In this document: positions 1 through 8,736 of the stretch, piece after piece | How the letters are laid out: each line of letters starts with the position of its first letter | Position numbering within the stretch: position 1 is the first letter of the stretch | Origin: Kangiella spongicola | Lineage (GTDB): Bacteria; Pseudomonadota; Gammaproteobacteria; Enterobacterales; Kangiellaceae | Reading direction: 5' to 3' | DNA: 64,000 nt | Assembly: GCF_003194565.2 (NCBI RefSeq) | Contig: NZ_QICH01000002.1 | Coordinates: 124,001 to 188,000 of the forward strand | Translations under genes and position numbers: made by a program | Notes under the pieces: generated by a model | The model's input: only the letters and a program-made list of their open reading frames with translations | Told to the model about the DNA's origin: nothing | Database searches by the model: none

Positions 1-34
1 TGTTAGGTGGCTTGGTTAAACTAACATTGGCGAC

Positions 35-1495
35 TTATAACTCCATTGTCCATGAAAGCCCTACATTATATTTATCAGTATTAACTCCTGATATTTCAAA
101 AGCTTTATCTTGATAGTCAATGGAAGCCGATAATAGACCGTGCTTAAAAGGTTTTTGGTATTTAAGCGACAGCCTGTTGAAGTTCAGTTCATTGGTCGCA
201 ATAGTATGATTGTCTCCGACACCACCTTTATTCATGTCAACTTTTGAAACTGATACTTTATAACGAGAACCGGATGTTGTAGAAGCAAGCATACCAAAAG
301 TTAGACTTTCAGAGTCTGCGTCGTATGTGGAACCAATACTTCTGCCTTCTGTACGATAACCTGTTCGATATATCCCGTGCTCATAAGTTACGTTTTTTGC
401 GTACTCATTTTCGGTATCAGCATACTCTATAAAGCTAGTAACGAGTGTGTCGCCACCAAGAGTGAAATTATTTTTGTAACCAATTTGGAAGAATTTTCTA
501 GAAGGCGCATAACCCGCTTCATCTTCACCAATTAATTGTCCATATATTGAACCGTGATAAGTTTCTGTAGGGAGTCTCCAGTCGAAATCGATCCCGGCTA
601 TTTGGTTTCCTGCCTCACCAGAGTTGAGGCGATCATCACAACCATCTGCAATTTGATCACAATTGGTTCTACCTATTGCGAGATCGACCAAACTAGATAA
701 TGACTCAGGTCTTCCCTCGCCTCCCCACTGCGCGGTTCGTCTTAAACCAATTTCTAATGAATCAAGTGGTTTAAAGGTTACTGACATCCCGATTAGTTTT
801 GCATGAGGGATAAAGCGATCGCTTTCTAACTGCCCAGCGAAGGCTGAAACGGACCAAGGTCCGATCCATGATAACCAGTCGCTCTCAAAAGGATCTGCAT
901 AATTTCTTTTTATAGATAAGCTTGGGACGGGCCTCGCGTTATTACTTAAAATAAGAGAACTGTCCCAACCGGGTCCATACCAACGCTCTTGTGCGCCGGC
1001 TGAAAAAATCCAGTTGCCCCAAATTCCTGCAACGTAGCTGTGATCCAGTCGCTCTTCTTCACCATCAAAAGGGCTGAATGCTTTAGTTGCTTCAATATTC
1101 CATGCAAAGCTTTTCGTCATACCTTTGTTGCTAGAGGTGATTTCAGCTTTTTCTCGACGGTCATCGCCAAAGTGTCGTAAAACCTTGCCTTCATTGCCCG
1201 CTTTTAGTGATAGTTCACTGCGTGTATCTGTTGAAGTTTCTATTCTTGCCTTTCTTTTGACACGCATTAATGCTGGGACTAAAGATTCTGGCACTTGGTC
1301 CAACTCCACATTATCAATATCTTTAACGATTCGAGCCCAAGGAAGTGGCCAAGTAGTTATTGGGGTGTTTATCACTCCATGTGCAGACAGTGCTTCGATG
1401 TCCGCTCTCAACCAAGCGTCACGCGTATCTAGCCAAGGCTCTGCCTTAACTATTGATCCGCTTAGTATTAATAATGCTATTAAAGTTTTTTTCAT
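35..1495 (-). CDS. Wzi-like capsule assembly outer-membrane protein
   Basis: A 486-residue protein with a Sec signal peptide (residues 1 to about 18, cleavage near VKA-EP) and a body of alternating polar and hydrophobic strands that ends in an aromatic/hydrophobic strand, as in outer-membrane beta barrels. The N-terminal pattern (WLDTRDAWLRADIEAL, then TTWPLPWARI) and the length close to E. coli Wzi (about 480) fit the capsule assembly Wzi family. Family members hold capsular polysaccharide at the cell surface. It is the last gene seen in the cysQ/SLBB unit, about 110 bp after the export protein, which fits a polysaccharide locus that continues past the left edge. No strong ribosome-binding site precedes the ATG. 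The assignment rests on N-terminal pattern and context; the sugar substrate is unknown. Confidence 0.75.
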   Translation of the reverse strand: MKKTLIALLILSGSIVKAEPWLDTRDAWLRADIEALSAHGVINTPITTWPLPWARIVKDIDNVELDQVPESLVPALMRVKRKARIETSTDTRSELSLKAGNEGKVLRHFGDDRREKAEITSSNKGMTKSFAWNIEATKAFSPFDGEEERLDHSYVAGIWGNWIFSAGAQERWYGPGWDSSLILSNNARPVPSLSIKRNYADPFESDWLSWIGPWSVSAFAGQLESDRFIPHAKLIGMSVTFKPLDSLEIGLRRTAQWGGEGRPESLSSLVDLAIGRTNCDQIADGCDDRLNSGEAGNQIAGIDFDWRLPTETYHGSIYGQLIGEDEAGYAPSRKFFQIGYKNNFTLGGDTLVTSFIEYADTENEYAKNVTYEHGIYRTGYRTEGRSIGSTYDADSESLTFGMLASTTSGSRYKVSVSKVDMNKGGVGDNHTIATNELNFNRLSLKYQKPFKHGLLSASIDYQDKAFEISGVNTDKYNVGLSWTMEL

Positions 1496-1571
1496 AATGT
1501 TTTATTCGATATTCGAAGCTGAATGAGGTTACTTCGTTACATTCGCATGATGTAGTAAATCCAGCTACTCA

Positions 1572-1595
1572 TAGGGTGAGCCAAGACACACCCTA
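1572..1595 (-). other. Short hairpin between export gene and wzi-like gene
   Basis: Inverted repeat TAGGGTG / CACCCTA (7 bp arms, about 10-base loop) in the gap between the SLBB gene and the wzi-like gene. There is no T-run, so it is not a convincing intrinsic terminator. It could be an mRNA processing or stability element, or part of a dispersed repeat. Confidence 0.35.
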
Positions 1596-1605
1596 CGACT
1601 AGATC

Positions 1606-4314
1606 TTAGAAGCTATTAACCGCAGCCGCACCAAGAGCTAACTGATATACGATCTGGCTGACCTTGCTCCAGAGCTCTAAGCCATCTACACGGGGCGTGT
1701 CTAGTGGTACAACAATAGTATCGCCAGGCTCTATATTACTTGAGCTATGGCTTAGCCATGATGATTGGTTGGGTAGAACTACTGAGCCATCGGCTTTTAC
1801 TATATAAATAGCGTCGGAGTTCGCGGTATCTTTTTCGCCACCACTACGGTCTATGTAATCTTGATAATCATATTTCTCGCTGTAAAGATGTGATGTAGCG
1901 ACTTGCACCTCACCAACAACAGTAACTTCTTGTCGGAAACTTGGTACAATTAATTTGTCACCAGACTTTAGAATTATGTCTTCACTGTTATCGGCCAATA
2001 TTGAATCAATATCTATAACAAGACGCCCCGTAGCCTCTGTCGAGCTCAATATGTTTAGCAGTGATTGTGCAGACTCAATGTCTGCTGATTTGCCAATGTT
2101 AGTATCTTCTAGTTCAGATATAGCGATATCTTGACGAAGTTTAGACTGAAGTTGCTCTAATTTCTTTTGCTCGTGTTGACGTAGAGTCTTTCTTGAGAAA
2201 ACAGTTGCTTTTGGATGAGCATATTTTGTGAATCCACCAACACGGTTAATTAGCTGACTTAGTGTTTCTCCTCGAGCAACTCGATAGCGCCCCGGGTAGC
2301 GTACTTCGCCTGTAACATCTACATAGATCTCTTCTGTAATATTTGGAGAAACCTTGATATTTACCTCATCAAAAGGAGATAGGGTTGCACCAGATTCTCC
2401 TAGAAAGACTTCCTGCAAACTAATACCTTTGTGTCTAATATTTACTCCACCATCTACGGAGAAGGTGCGAGTGGTCACTTCTGCATTTGCTAAATATGCA
2501 ACCTCTGTTAGCCCACCAGCTAATTGGATCAGCTGTAAGACACTCATATTTTTTTGGTATGGGTATTGACCAGGAAACTTTACCCCTCCGCTAATCTTTA
2601 CAAGTTTAGCTACACTTTGATTAGATGCTTGAGACTTAAGCTGGGCGATAAACTTAGAAAGTGGTTCATTCCGAATTTCCTGCCTTATCTGCGCAAGCTT
2701 TAACTCATCATACTCGACGCTTTCAGAATTAAGCACGCGACTTTCTAAGCTTTCACTTTGCTTCCTTCTTTGGATTTTACTTTCTAAACCTGCGTAATCG
2801 CCTATATTAGTCGTCAACTCATCTTTTTCAGTGATTGAGTCTAGCTCTTTCTGGAAGTTAGCTCTTTCTAGCTGAACTTTTTTGGCTCGCTCCAAGTATA
2901 AACTGATATCTTTTTCGGTAATTTGGTTTGATAAGACAATCACTTTATCGCGGGAGTGTAATTTAAACTCATTATCTCCTGCCCATATAGATCGCAAGTT
3001 CACAATATATGGCTCTATAATGCCAAGAGCATCCTTTTCTCTGAAGACAATCACAGCATCGATGTTCGCATGAGGCCTGAGTTTTAATTCGCTCTTTAGT
3101 ACATCACTAAGCTTTAACCCTTTTGTCCATTTTATTAAACCTGGGCGATAAACATGACCAATTAACTCAATAACATTTTCTTCCCTTTCCACGGCTGGAA
3201 AGATTTTTAATAAATCACCACTCTTAATTTTTGTATTAAGCCCAGTCCTTGTGTTCAGGTTTAGATCTACGACTGTTTGTTGTCCTGACTTACTTACCCT
3301 TTCTATTCGTGCATCACTTTTATACGCGTTAGGTAGTAACCCTCCCGCCAGCTCAATAAGCTCGTTAACAGTTTTCTCACCTTTTAACTCATATACAGCC
3401 GGTCTAACAACTTCTCCAGCAACCGATGCAGTTTTCTTAACAGAAGGAATAAAAATTACATCGCCAGATTGCAATCTTTGGTCATCACTAGTATCGCCTT
3501 TTAGCAATAAGTCGTATAAATCGACCGTCGAAATAACTTTACCATTACGTTTTAGTTGAATATTTCTCAAAGAGCCTATTTCAGTTAAACCTCCGCTAAC
3601 GTATAAAGCATTCATCACAGTAGATAATGATGAAACTGTGTAGGCGCCAGGCTTGAAGGATTCACCTAATACAAACACTTGGATGGAGCGCAGTTCGCCT
3701 AAGCTTATATTGGACTGTACACCAATGTATTGCTCACTAATTCGTTGGTTCAGGGACTGCTTTAACTCGGTATACGACAATCCGGCAACATTTATAGGCC
3801 CAAGCTGTGGAAACTGAATGCTTCCATCACGCTCTACCGTTAATTCGTAACTGTTATTTTCTTTGCCAAAAAGCTGTACTTTAACTGTATCTCCAGGGCC
3901 AACAATATAGTTAGAAGGTACTGGAATATTACTTACTGGAGTGTAGGTTGTAGGCACACCCGCGAATAGATCATAGCCAAACCTTTTCAGTTCACGTTCT
4001 ACTTTTGGTAGTTTTTCTTGCTCTTTGTTTTCATTTGCTTCTTTGGCACTATTTTGTTGGCTTGGAAAGTCCGCCAGTTCTCTTGGCATGACAGAAGAGC
4101 CTGATTGTTTTTCTGCAGTTGAACTCGAACCTTGTTGCTTTAAAGAGGCACACATAGAGTCAACATCGTAGCCAGCGGCACGCGCCATCTGTCTCTGCTG
4201 TTCAGTGGCATTCTGGCAAAGCTGTTTTGCTTGCGATAGATCGTTAGCAACGCTGTCACTAGCAATTGCTAAAGTAAAGATGCTTAATAACAAGCCAAGA
4301 GTTTTTCTCATCAT
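1606..4314 (-). CDS. SLBB-domain polysaccharide export protein (Wza-like, large form)
   Basis: A 902-residue exported protein. After a signal peptide (about residues 1-23, no lipobox cysteine) comes a low-complexity Gln/Ser/Glu segment, then a poly-export domain around residues 125-215 (YIVGPGDTVKVQLFG, DGSIQFPQLGPINVAG). A series of SLBB modules follows (for example VFVLGESFKPGAYTV, VAGEVVRPAVYEL, VDVTGEVRYPGRYRV, VTVVGEVQV). Charged, probably coiled-coil segments lie near residues 465-560 and 715-750. Wza-type proteins form the outer-membrane channel for capsule or exopolysaccharide; this one is more than twice the length of E. coli Wza (about 380) and lacks the lipid anchor. Its ATG overlaps the cysQ stop by four bases (ATGA), so the two are translationally coupled. 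Confidence 0.85.
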   Translation of the reverse strand: MMRKTLGLLLSIFTLAIASDSVANDLSQAKQLCQNATEQQRQMARAAGYDVDSMCASLKQQGSSSTAEKQSGSSVMPRELADFPSQQNSAKEANENKEQEKLPKVERELKRFGYDLFAGVPTTYTPVSNIPVPSNYIVGPGDTVKVQLFGKENNSYELTVERDGSIQFPQLGPINVAGLSYTELKQSLNQRISEQYIGVQSNISLGELRSIQVFVLGESFKPGAYTVSSLSTVMNALYVSGGLTEIGSLRNIQLKRNGKVISTVDLYDLLLKGDTSDDQRLQSGDVIFIPSVKKTASVAGEVVRPAVYELKGEKTVNELIELAGGLLPNAYKSDARIERVSKSGQQTVVDLNLNTRTGLNTKIKSGDLLKIFPAVEREENVIELIGHVYRPGLIKWTKGLKLSDVLKSELKLRPHANIDAVIVFREKDALGIIEPYIVNLRSIWAGDNEFKLHSRDKVIVLSNQITEKDISLYLERAKKVQLERANFQKELDSITEKDELTTNIGDYAGLESKIQRRKQSESLESRVLNSESVEYDELKLAQIRQEIRNEPLSKFIAQLKSQASNQSVAKLVKISGGVKFPGQYPYQKNMSVLQLIQLAGGLTEVAYLANAEVTTRTFSVDGGVNIRHKGISLQEVFLGESGATLSPFDEVNIKVSPNITEEIYVDVTGEVRYPGRYRVARGETLSQLINRVGGFTKYAHPKATVFSRKTLRQHEQKKLEQLQSKLRQDIAISELEDTNIGKSADIESAQSLLNILSSTEATGRLVIDIDSILADNSEDIILKSGDKLIVPSFRQEVTVVGEVQVATSHLYSEKYDYQDYIDRSGGEKDTANSDAIYIVKADGSVVLPNQSSWLSHSSSNIEPGDTIVVPLDTPRVDGLELWSKVSQIVYQLALGAAAVNSF

Positions 4315-5120
4315 AGTTGTGGGCCTTGTACTATAAAGTAAGGGTTTAGCAATGATTCTTTAGTGTTATACATTAATTCGTCGTTTTTTTCATAGGTGAC
4401 ACAGCTTCCACCTGCAGCCTTTAATACAGCATGTGCAGCTGCGGTATCCCATTCAGAAGTAGGACCAAACCTAGGGTAGATATCAGCTTTCCCTTCGGCG
4501 ACTAAACAAATTTTTAGAGAGCTTCCCATTGGGATAAATTCATAATCATCAAACTTTGATAAATACGACTGCATCTCATCCGATTGGTGGGAGCGACTGC
4601 CAACGACTCGAATAGGTTTGTGAGCTTGTGACGAAACTGAAATAGGCTCTTTGTTATGGTCCACCTGTTTCCAAGCCCCTAAACTCTCACCATTTGCGCC
4701 AATACCGCCGAAATATAGAATTTCTTTTACCGGGGCATAAACAACGCCCAAAATAGGTATGCCATTAGAGACTAAAGCAATATTGACTGTGAACTCACCA
4801 TTTCTCTTTATGAACTCTTTAGTACCGTCAAGCGGGTCTATAAGCCAGTAATGCTCCCACGACTGACGCTCAGTCCATGGAATATCCGCTGACTCTTCAG
4901 ACAAAATGGGGATAGATGGGGTTAGCTTCTGTAAAGCGTGAACAATACAGCGGTGCGAAGCTAAATCAGCTTCAGTCAAAGGAGAGTGATCAGACTTTTC
5001 TTGTACATTAAAGTCTTTTTCATAAATTGACATGACCGAGTGGCCTGCCTCAACAGCTATATTGTTAACGTCACGAATTAAATCGTTGTTTAGTAGTCTA
5101 TTTTCCATCCAATTATCCAT
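4311..5120 (-). CDS. cysQ: 3'(2'),5'-bisphosphate nucleotidase CysQ
   Basis: Inositol-monophosphatase-fold phosphatase of 269 residues, expected to hydrolyse 3'-phosphoadenosine 5'-phosphate to AMP. Metal-binding motifs are present: SPLTEADLASH, EESADIPW, and WLIDPLDGTKEFIKRNGEFTVNIAL, plus the C-terminal SEWDTAAAHAVLKAAGG. cysQ homologues often lie in exopolysaccharide loci, where they may relieve PAP formed by sulfotransferases; that role here is inference. It is the first gene after a long leader carrying an ops element. A second in-frame ATG twelve bases downstream could be the true start, since it has a closer GGA. Confidence 0.9.
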   Translation of the reverse strand: MDNWMENRLLNNDLIRDVNNIAVEAGHSVMSIYEKDFNVQEKSDHSPLTEADLASHRCIVHALQKLTPSIPILSEESADIPWTERQSWEHYWLIDPLDGTKEFIKRNGEFTVNIALVSNGIPILGVVYAPVKEILYFGGIGANGESLGAWKQVDHNKEPISVSSQAHKPIRVVGSRSHQSDEMQSYLSKFDDYEFIPMGSSLKICLVAEGKADIYPRFGPTSEWDTAAAHAVLKAAGGSCVTYEKNDELMYNTKESLLNPYFIVQGPQL

Positions 5121-5147
5121 GATTATTTCTTTTCTCCGTCACCCAGA

Positions 5148-5159
5148 TACGCTACCGCC
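5148..5159 (-). promoter_or_regulatory. ops element (RfaH recruitment/pause site)
   Basis: The minus strand reads GGCGGTAGCGTA, an exact match to the ops core (GGCGGTAG followed by CGT/TGT-type bases) at which RNA polymerase pauses and RfaH loads. It lies in the leader of the cysQ-SLBB-wzi unit, roughly 75-85 bases after the predicted transcription start and about 30 bases before the cysQ ATG. It is enclosed by a short inverted repeat ACCCA / TGGGT. The rfaH gene lies immediately upstream on the same strand. Confidence 0.85.
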
Positions 5160-5239
5160 CGTGGGTTCCGGCTCCCAAAGTGCCTATCTTATTGTTTTTA
5201 TTTGTAATATTTTTGTTAGGGTACGCCTAAGCGAGCGCT

Positions 5240-5268
5240 ATTATATAGGCTTTACACTCGTCTCGAAA
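5240..5268 (-). promoter_or_regulatory. Predicted sigma-70 promoter of the cysQ/export unit
   Basis: Minus-strand TTTCGA (5263-5268), a 17-bp spacer and a perfect TATAAT (5240-5245), between rfaH and cysQ. The -35 is weak and the -10 is consensus. Transcription from here would pass the ops element before reaching cysQ. Confidence 0.6.
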
Positions 5269-5303
5269 CCTTTCAAAAGTAATATTATTTTCTTTTTATA
5301 ATG

Positions 5304-5810
5304 TTATATTTTTTCAAACTCATCGTTTGAAACTTCAAGTACAGTGAGTTTACCCAGCATATTCAATAGAACTATGGAGCGCTGCTCACCATCTGGCATC
5401 TTAAATATGCCTTCCAAATCTTTAAAAGGGCCTGCTGTGACTCGAACACGATCCCCCTCTTTAGGCGTAGAGTCGACTACTTTTGTGACAAAATCATGAT
5501 CAATAACTTTTAACTGCTCCAAAAGTTGCTGAGAAATCTTTGCAGGAACACCACCAAAGCGTACAAAGTCTCGGACTCCTCGCGTCGAGCGAATCTTTGA
5601 CCAATACTCACCGGTTTCTAATAACTCCACAAATAAATAGCCTGGAAACATTGCTTCTTCTATCTGCTTACGTTTACCTCGGACTATTTTCTCTAATGAA
5701 ATTATAGGGAAAAAGCTATTAATTGATTGATTTTCAAGGTTTTCTTGTGCCCTACTCTCTTGGCGAGGCTTACATTGCACTAAATACCAGGCACTTTGAT
5801 CGCTACTCAT
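5304..5810 (-). CDS. rfaH: Transcription antiterminator RfaH
   Basis: NusG-paralogue of 168 residues from the chosen ATG. The N-terminal NGN domain starts WYLVQCKPRQESRAQENLENQ and includes FFPIISLEKI, AMFPGYLFVEL and RGVRDFVRFGG. The C-terminal KOW domain starts GDRVRVTAGPFKDLEGIF. The FFP motif and the length (E. coli RfaH is 162) favour RfaH over NusG. RfaH loads at ops sites and suppresses Rho termination and polarity in long surface-polysaccharide operons. The start at 5810 overlaps the stop of the mlaC-like gene by eight bases; a longer in-frame extension to 5873 lies wholly inside that gene and is not supported. An ops site lies just downstream, so the regulator and its probable target are neighbours. 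Confidence 0.92.
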   Translation of the reverse strand: MSSDQSAWYLVQCKPRQESRAQENLENQSINSFFPIISLEKIVRGKRKQIEEAMFPGYLFVELLETGEYWSKIRSTRGVRDFVRFGGVPAKISQQLLEQLKVIDHDFVTKVVDSTPKEGDRVRVTAGPFKDLEGIFKMPDGEQRSIVLLNMLGKLTVLEVSNDEFEKI

Positions 5811-6438
5811 CGCTTGCCACCGCCATCGCTTGGTTAAACTCTTTGTTCTTTTCTTTAAGTTCTGCCACAACACCTACGACACCACTTTTATCGAAAGTAT
5901 CTCTAAAAAAACCTCGCTTCATTTTGACAAAGCTTATGCCCTGGAAACTGAAATCGTATACTGTCCACTGTTCCTGCTCTTTATAAATCTTCAAGTCGAC
6001 ATTAAGAGTTGGGAATGACGGACTTTCAAGGCGCACCCTCAGCCAACCTTTATTACCTTTGTCATTAAGTCTTACGCTTTCGACGCTAGCCGTTTGCCCT
6101 TGATATTGCTGCAATACCTCAAATAAATAGCGGCGAATAGTGTTTTCGTAGGTTTTAATAAGGACATTCGCTTCAAAATCAGTAAGTTGCTTCCAGCGAG
6201 AAGTTCCTAGCATGGCTCGGATAGTATTTCTGGCTGACCATACCTCAAGCAACTCTTGGTTTACAAAGCCTATAAGAAGGTTTGGCTCTTGAAGTGCTTT
6301 ATTATGATTTTCTTCTAGAAAGATATTGATTTTATTGAGTTTTTGATTGAACTCAGTTGCAATTTTCTCATCCGCATTAGTGATTGGCGCAATAACTACG
6401 CACAGGCACACGAGAAAAGCTTTTAAACAACGGTACAT
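5803..6438 (-). CDS. MlaC/Ttg2D-family phospholipid-binding protein
   Basis: A 211-residue periplasmic protein with a signal peptide (about residues 1-22, ending in ITNA-DE) and the MlaC/Tol-tol-Ttg2 fold pattern: NIFLEEN, RNTIRAMLGTSRWKQLTDFEANVLIKTYENTIRRYLFEVLQQYQ split over its helical part, then GWLRVRLES and QWTVYDFSFQGISFVKMKRGFF. MlaC shuttles phospholipid between the outer membrane and the MlaFEDB transporter. Here it stands without mlaFED and is co-transcribed with rfaH (8-base overlap). It could be a standalone paralogue or a hopanoid/ubiquinone-pathway relative; the exact ligand cannot be read from sequence. Confidence 0.8.
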   Translation of the reverse strand: MYRCLKAFLVCLCVVIAPITNADEKIATEFNQKLNKINIFLEENHNKALQEPNLLIGFVNQELLEVWSARNTIRAMLGTSRWKQLTDFEANVLIKTYENTIRRYLFEVLQQYQGQTASVESVRLNDKGNKGWLRVRLESPSFPTLNVDLKIYKEQEQWTVYDFSFQGISFVKMKRGFFRDTFDKSGVVGVVAELKEKNKEFNQAMAVASDE

Positions 6439-6563
6439 TATTATTCTTCGACTCCACTATTTTAGTGACAACATCATAAAAAAGCTCAACTTAACATTAA
6501 CTTAATGCCGCCACGCCGATATCTTGCTTTAAAAAGCCGACAGCAATGGCTACAAACCTCCGA

Positions 6564-6592
6564 ATTTTACCATCAGAGGGCTGTACTACCAA
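6564..6592 (-). promoter_or_regulatory. Predicted promoter of the mlaC-like/rfaH unit
   Basis: Minus-strand TTGGTA (6587-6592), 17-bp spacer, TAAAAT (6564-6569), about 125 bases upstream of the mlaC-like ATG in the gap after uvrB. Confidence 0.55.
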
Positions 6593-6622
6593 TTAATTCC
6601 AAGGGATTATTGAATCTGTGAC

Positions 6623-8611
6623 CTAGGCTATACTTTGCTCGCGAATTTTTTCAATACGGTCACGAACTTGCGCTGCCTTCTCGAACTCCAAGTTTTTCGC
6701 TAAATCGAGCATTTCTTTCTCAAGCTTCTCAATCTGCTCCACACTCTCCGCCAAACTTCGAACTTCATATTGACCTTTTTTCTCAGCAACACGCTTTTTA
6801 CCACGGTTTGAACCGCCGGTATCCATCACATCGCCAATTTTTTTCTTAATACCCTGAGGGGTAATTCCATGCTCTTTATTGTAAGCCTGTTGAATAGCAC
6901 GGCGGCGCTCAGTTTCATCAATAGCCTTTTTCATCGAGCCTGTAATTCGATCGCCATACAAAATGGCTCGCCCGTTTAAGTTACGAGCAGCACGACCAAT
7001 GGTTTGTATTAATGAACGCTCCGATCGCAAAAACCCTTCTTTATCGGCATCTAAAATTGCGACAAGCGACACTTCCGGCATATCCAAACCTTCACGCAAC
7101 AAGTTAATGCCAACCAAGACATCAAATTCTCCAAGCCTTAAGTCGCGGATAATCTCCATCCGCTCCACAGTATCAATATCCGAATGCAAGTAACGCACTC
7201 TCACACCATGCTCAGCTAGATAGTCGGTTAAATCTTCTGACATCTTTTTAGTCAAGGTCGTCACCAGCACACGCTCATTAACTCCAACTCGCAAATTGAT
7301 TTCAGACAATAAGTCATCAACCTGAGTGGCTACTGGTCGCACTTCAATTTCAGGATCGACTAGCCCCGTTGGACGCACCACCTGCTCTACTACTTGACCA
7401 GAGTGCTCCGCCTCATAATTACCAGGCGTCGCAGAGATAAAGATCGTCTGCGGTGCAGTCCGCTCAAACTCGTCGAACTTCAAGGGTCGGTTATCTAAAG
7501 CTGATGGCAAACGGAAGCCGAACTCGACCAAAGTTTCCTTTCGTGAGCGGTCGCCCTTATACATGGCGCCAATTTGCGACACAGTCACGTGGGACTCATC
7601 AATAATCATTAACGCATCAGGTGGCAAGTAATCGAGTAAACATGGCGGCGGCTCACCCGGCTCAGCGCCCGACAAGTAGCGTGAATAGTTCTCAATCCCT
7701 GAGCAGTACCCAAGTTCTTGCATCATCTCGATATCAAACTTAACTCGCTGCTCTAAACGCTGCGCCTCGACTAACTTATTCATGTCATAGAGCTGTGCCA
7801 AACGCTCTTTCAGCTCAACTTTAATCTGCTCAATGGCGTCTAAAATGGTCTGACGGGACGTGACATAGTGACTTTTAGGGAAAACAGTCACTCGGGTTAG
7901 GTTCTTTAAAACTTCACCAGTAAGCGGATCAAAAGTCTGGATGGTCTCCACTTCATCATCAAACAGCTCAATTCGAATGGCATTTTTGTCTGACTCAGCA
8001 GGATAAATATCAATGAGATCACCACGCACTCGATAAGTCGCACGCTGAAGCTCCATGTCGTTGCGCGTATATTGAAGCTCAGCCAAGCGGCGCAAAATAT
8101 AACGCTGGTCAATCGGATCGCCAATTTTCAAGTGCATTACCATGCTATGGAATGCTTTGGGATCACCCAGACCATAAATAGCGGACACCGAAGCCACAAT
8201 TATTGCATCACGACGTTCTAATAAGGCTCTCGTCGCCGATAGTCGCATTTGCTCGATATGTTCGTTTATCGATGCGTCTTTCTCAATAAAAGTATCAGAC
8301 GCAGGGACATAAGCTTCCGGCTGGTAATAATCGTAATAAGAAACAAAATACTCTACTGCGTTATTCGGAAAGAACTCCTTCATTTCACCGTAAAGCTGCG
8401 CCGCTAGGGTTTTGTTATGAGCCATAATGATTGTTGGGCGCCCACTACGCGCCACAACGTTAGCCATGGTAAATGTCTTACCTGAGCCAGTAACACCTAG
8501 TAGCGTTTGGTGCGAAAGACCATCTTCCAAGCCCTCTAATAGACTCTCAATAGCCTTTGGCTGATCGCCCGCTGGCTCGAATTGCGATTTCAAATCAAAT
8601 ATCTGGCTCAT
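6623..8611 (-). CDS. uvrB: Excinuclease ABC subunit B
   Basis: A 662-residue nucleotide-excision-repair helicase-like ATPase. Walker A GVTGSGKT is at residues 39-46. The beta-hairpin region [12 protein letters not shown], the DEAD-like IIDESH, and the helicase motifs [26 protein letters not shown] and QTIGRAARN (shown here in pieces) are all intact. A C-terminal UVR domain (about 625-660, [21 protein letters not shown]) binds UvrC. Length matches the family (about 670). The gene is divergent from the aminotransferase gene to the right. Confidence 0.98.
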   Translation of the reverse strand: MSQIFDLKSQFEPAGDQPKAIESLLEGLEDGLSHQTLLGVTGSGKTFTMANVVARSGRPTIIMAHNKTLAAQLYGEMKEFFPNNAVEYFVSYYDYYQPEAYVPASDTFIEKDASINEHIEQMRLSATRALLERRDAIIVASVSAIYGLGDPKAFHSMVMHLKIGDPIDQRYILRRLAELQYTRNDMELQRATYRVRGDLIDIYPAESDKNAIRIELFDDEVETIQTFDPLTGEVLKNLTRVTVFPKSHYVTSRQTILDAIEQIKVELKERLAQLYDMNKLVEAQRLEQRVKFDIEMMQELGYCSGIENYSRYLSGAEPGEPPPCLLDYLPPDALMIIDESHVTVSQIGAMYKGDRSRKETLVEFGFRLPSALDNRPLKFDEFERTAPQTIFISATPGNYEAEHSGQVVEQVVRPTGLVDPEIEVRPVATQVDDLLSEINLRVGVNERVLVTTLTKKMSEDLTDYLAEHGVRVRYLHSDIDTVERMEIIRDLRLGEFDVLVGINLLREGLDMPEVSLVAILDADKEGFLRSERSLIQTIGRAARNLNGRAILYGDRITGSMKKAIDETERRRAIQQAYNKEHGITPQGIKKKIGDVMDTGGSNRGKKRVAEKKGQYEVRSLAESVEQIEKLEKEMLDLAKNLEFEKAAQVRDRIEKIREQSIA

Positions 8612-8662
8612 TCACTTCTATCGTTTAGTTGTATAACACGGCGTTGTAATCGCTATAACTAC

Positions 8663-8691
8663 TTGGGTAGCGATCTAACTTGGAGTATGAT
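8663..8691 (+). promoter_or_regulatory. Predicted promoter of the aminotransferase gene
   Basis: TTGGGT (8663-8668), 17-bp spacer, TATGAT (8686-8691), in the divergent gap with uvrB, ending about 45 bases before the chosen GTG start. Confidence 0.55.
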
Positions 8692-8736
8692 TGACGCTTA
8701 TTGTCTCATACTTTGCAAAAAAATCGAGGGATCAAA

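Noticed and set aside
1125-1526. Plus-strand 133-codon open frame opposite the wzi-like gene
   Set aside because: It is the antisense shadow of a well-supported gene, low in recognisable protein features.
5811-5873. Longer RfaH starting at 5873
   Set aside because: The extra 21 residues lie wholly within the mlaC-like coding region and are absent from RfaH proteins.
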